NCBI GenBank assembly: GCA_946002045.1
Contig: CAMFYM010000022.1
Location: forward strand, 1 to 15,758
DNA from: an uncultured Clostridia bacterium
GTDB lineage: Bacteria; Bacillota; Clostridia; Oscillospirales; Acutalibacteraceae
Direction of reading: 5' to 3'
Length of the DNA: 15,758 nucleotides
Below, in pieces: positions 15,023 to 15,758 of the stretch (position 1 is the first letter of the stretch; every line of letters begins with the position of its first letter). A program made the position numbers and the translations under genes. A model generated the notes under the pieces. It did not search any database and had not been told where the DNA came from. It saw only the letters and a list, made by a program, of their open reading frames with translations.

Positions 15023-15758
15023 ATGAGCATTCAACCACAGGATATTAGAAATGTTGCACTTATCGGTCACGCATCAAAGGGTAAAACTACATTGTGTGAA
15101 GCGTTATTGAATATAGCAGGAGCCACTGAGCGTATAGGCAAGGTTACAGACGGCAACACCGTATGTGACTTCGATGCAGAGGAAAAGAAAAGAAAGGTTA
15201 GTATCAACAGTGCCGTTGCCTCAACTAACTATAAGGGCAAGGCTATCAACTTTATAGATACTCCCGGCTTATTTGATTTTGCAACAGGCAGTGCAGAGGG
15301 TATTCGTGCTGCTGACACAGCGCTTATTGTTGTTTCTGCTCGTTCGGGACTTGCAGTAGGTGCTGAAAAAGCATTTAAAAATGCAGGCTCAAAGGGTCTT
15401 TCAAGAATATTTGTTGCAACAAAAATGGATGATGAAAGAGCCGACTTTTATAAGAGCTTTAACGGCATTGTTGCAAAATTCGGCACACAGGTTTGTCCTA
15501 TCGTTGTTCCTGTTATTGTTGACGGCAAGGTTAAGGCGTACTACAATATGATTGACGACAAGGCTTTTGAATATGACGGAACAAAGAAGAAGGAAACTTC
15601 TCTTGCTCACGATGACCAAGGCAGATTTGATGCTATTAAGGCAGTATTTAACGAGGCAGTTGCTTCTACCGATGAAGAGCTGATGGAAAAATACTTTGAG
15701 GGCGAGGAGCTGACAAGAGAGGAAAAAATTAAGGGCGTTAAATTAGGTATGGCTGACG
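15023..15758 (+). CDS. EF-G-like translational GTPase (3' end outside window)
   Basis: The frame is open from the ATG at 15023-15025 (after AAGGAT) to the window edge, giving 245 codons of a protein that is usually about 680-700 residues. The GTPase domain shows P-loop GHASKGKTT (15-23), switch II DTPG and TKMDDE in place of NKMD. The switch I region reads EEKKRKVSI instead of the ERGITI of canonical EF-G. This combination marks the EF-G-like paralogue group (sometimes called EF-G II) found beside true FusA in many clostridia and Thermotoga. Its cellular role is uncertain; it may act in ribosome recycling or a specialised step. It has its own promoter, divergent from lacZ. Confidence 0.9.
   Translation, partial: MSIQPQDIRNVALIGHASKGKTTLCEALLNIAGATERIGKVTDGNTVCDFDAEEKKRKVSINSAVASTNYKGKAINFIDTPGLFDFATGSAEGIRAADTALIVVSARSGLAVGAEKAFKNAGSKGLSRIFVATKMDDERADFYKSFNGIVAKFGTQVCPIVVPVIVDGKVKAYYNMIDDKAFEYDGTKKKETSLAHDDQGRFDAIKAVFNEAVASTDEELMEKYFEGEELTREEKIKGVKLGMAD

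Overview
The window comes from a low-GC Gram-positive bacterium, most likely a gut-type Clostridia member near the Ruminococcaceae/Oscillospiraceae. This is inferred from the AT-rich sequence, strong AGGAGG-type ribosome binding sites, TTG starts, a phenylalanine T-box leader, IreB (UPF0297), a lipobox lipoprotein and codon use. Most genes are ordinary chromosomal housekeeping or metabolic genes. There is no phage, plasmid, CRISPR or rRNA/tRNA gene.

Layout: (1) 1-293, 5' part of nrdR on the minus strand, with an almost perfect NrdR box between the -35 and -10 of its own promoter. (2) 385-3301, minus-strand operon of a class I aminotransferase, a sugar-isomerase-like TIM barrel and an EamA/DMT exporter, with overlapping genes and its own promoter. 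(3) 3390-4217, an LCM-family SAM methyltransferase. (4) 4218-4627, intergenic, holding a plus-strand promoter, copy 1 of a dispersed repeat and the pheT terminator hairpin. (5) 4628-8309, pheT and pheS (minus) behind a T-box leader with a Phe specifier. (6) 8375-8998, divergent plus-strand operon of ireB and a conserved 96-aa protein. (7) 8999-9426, copy 2 of the repeat in opposite orientation, between two nearly identical terminator hairpins. (8) 9427-14758, minus-strand operon lacZ, acpS, bifunctional NAD(P)H-hydrate repair enzyme, lipoprotein, with gaps of 5-12 nt. (9) 15023 to the end, 5' part of an EF-G-like GTPase, divergent from lacZ.

The least ordinary signal is the repeat family, 250-343 nt, with no coding content. 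Its two inverted copies flank pheST and the ireB operon. It has related inverted ends, a conserved 14-bp hairpin and a conserved base stem whose apical part differs greatly between copies. Both copies directly abut a transcription terminator hairpin. At copy 2 the whole 28-nt hairpin is present on both sides, with the A-tract kept only outside on one side and the T-tract only outside on the other. This looks like a bidirectional terminator duplicated as a target site by insertion of a non-autonomous mobile element. If so, each convergent operon now reads through the element before meeting a working terminator. No transposase is present, so the mobile interpretation is inference from structure.
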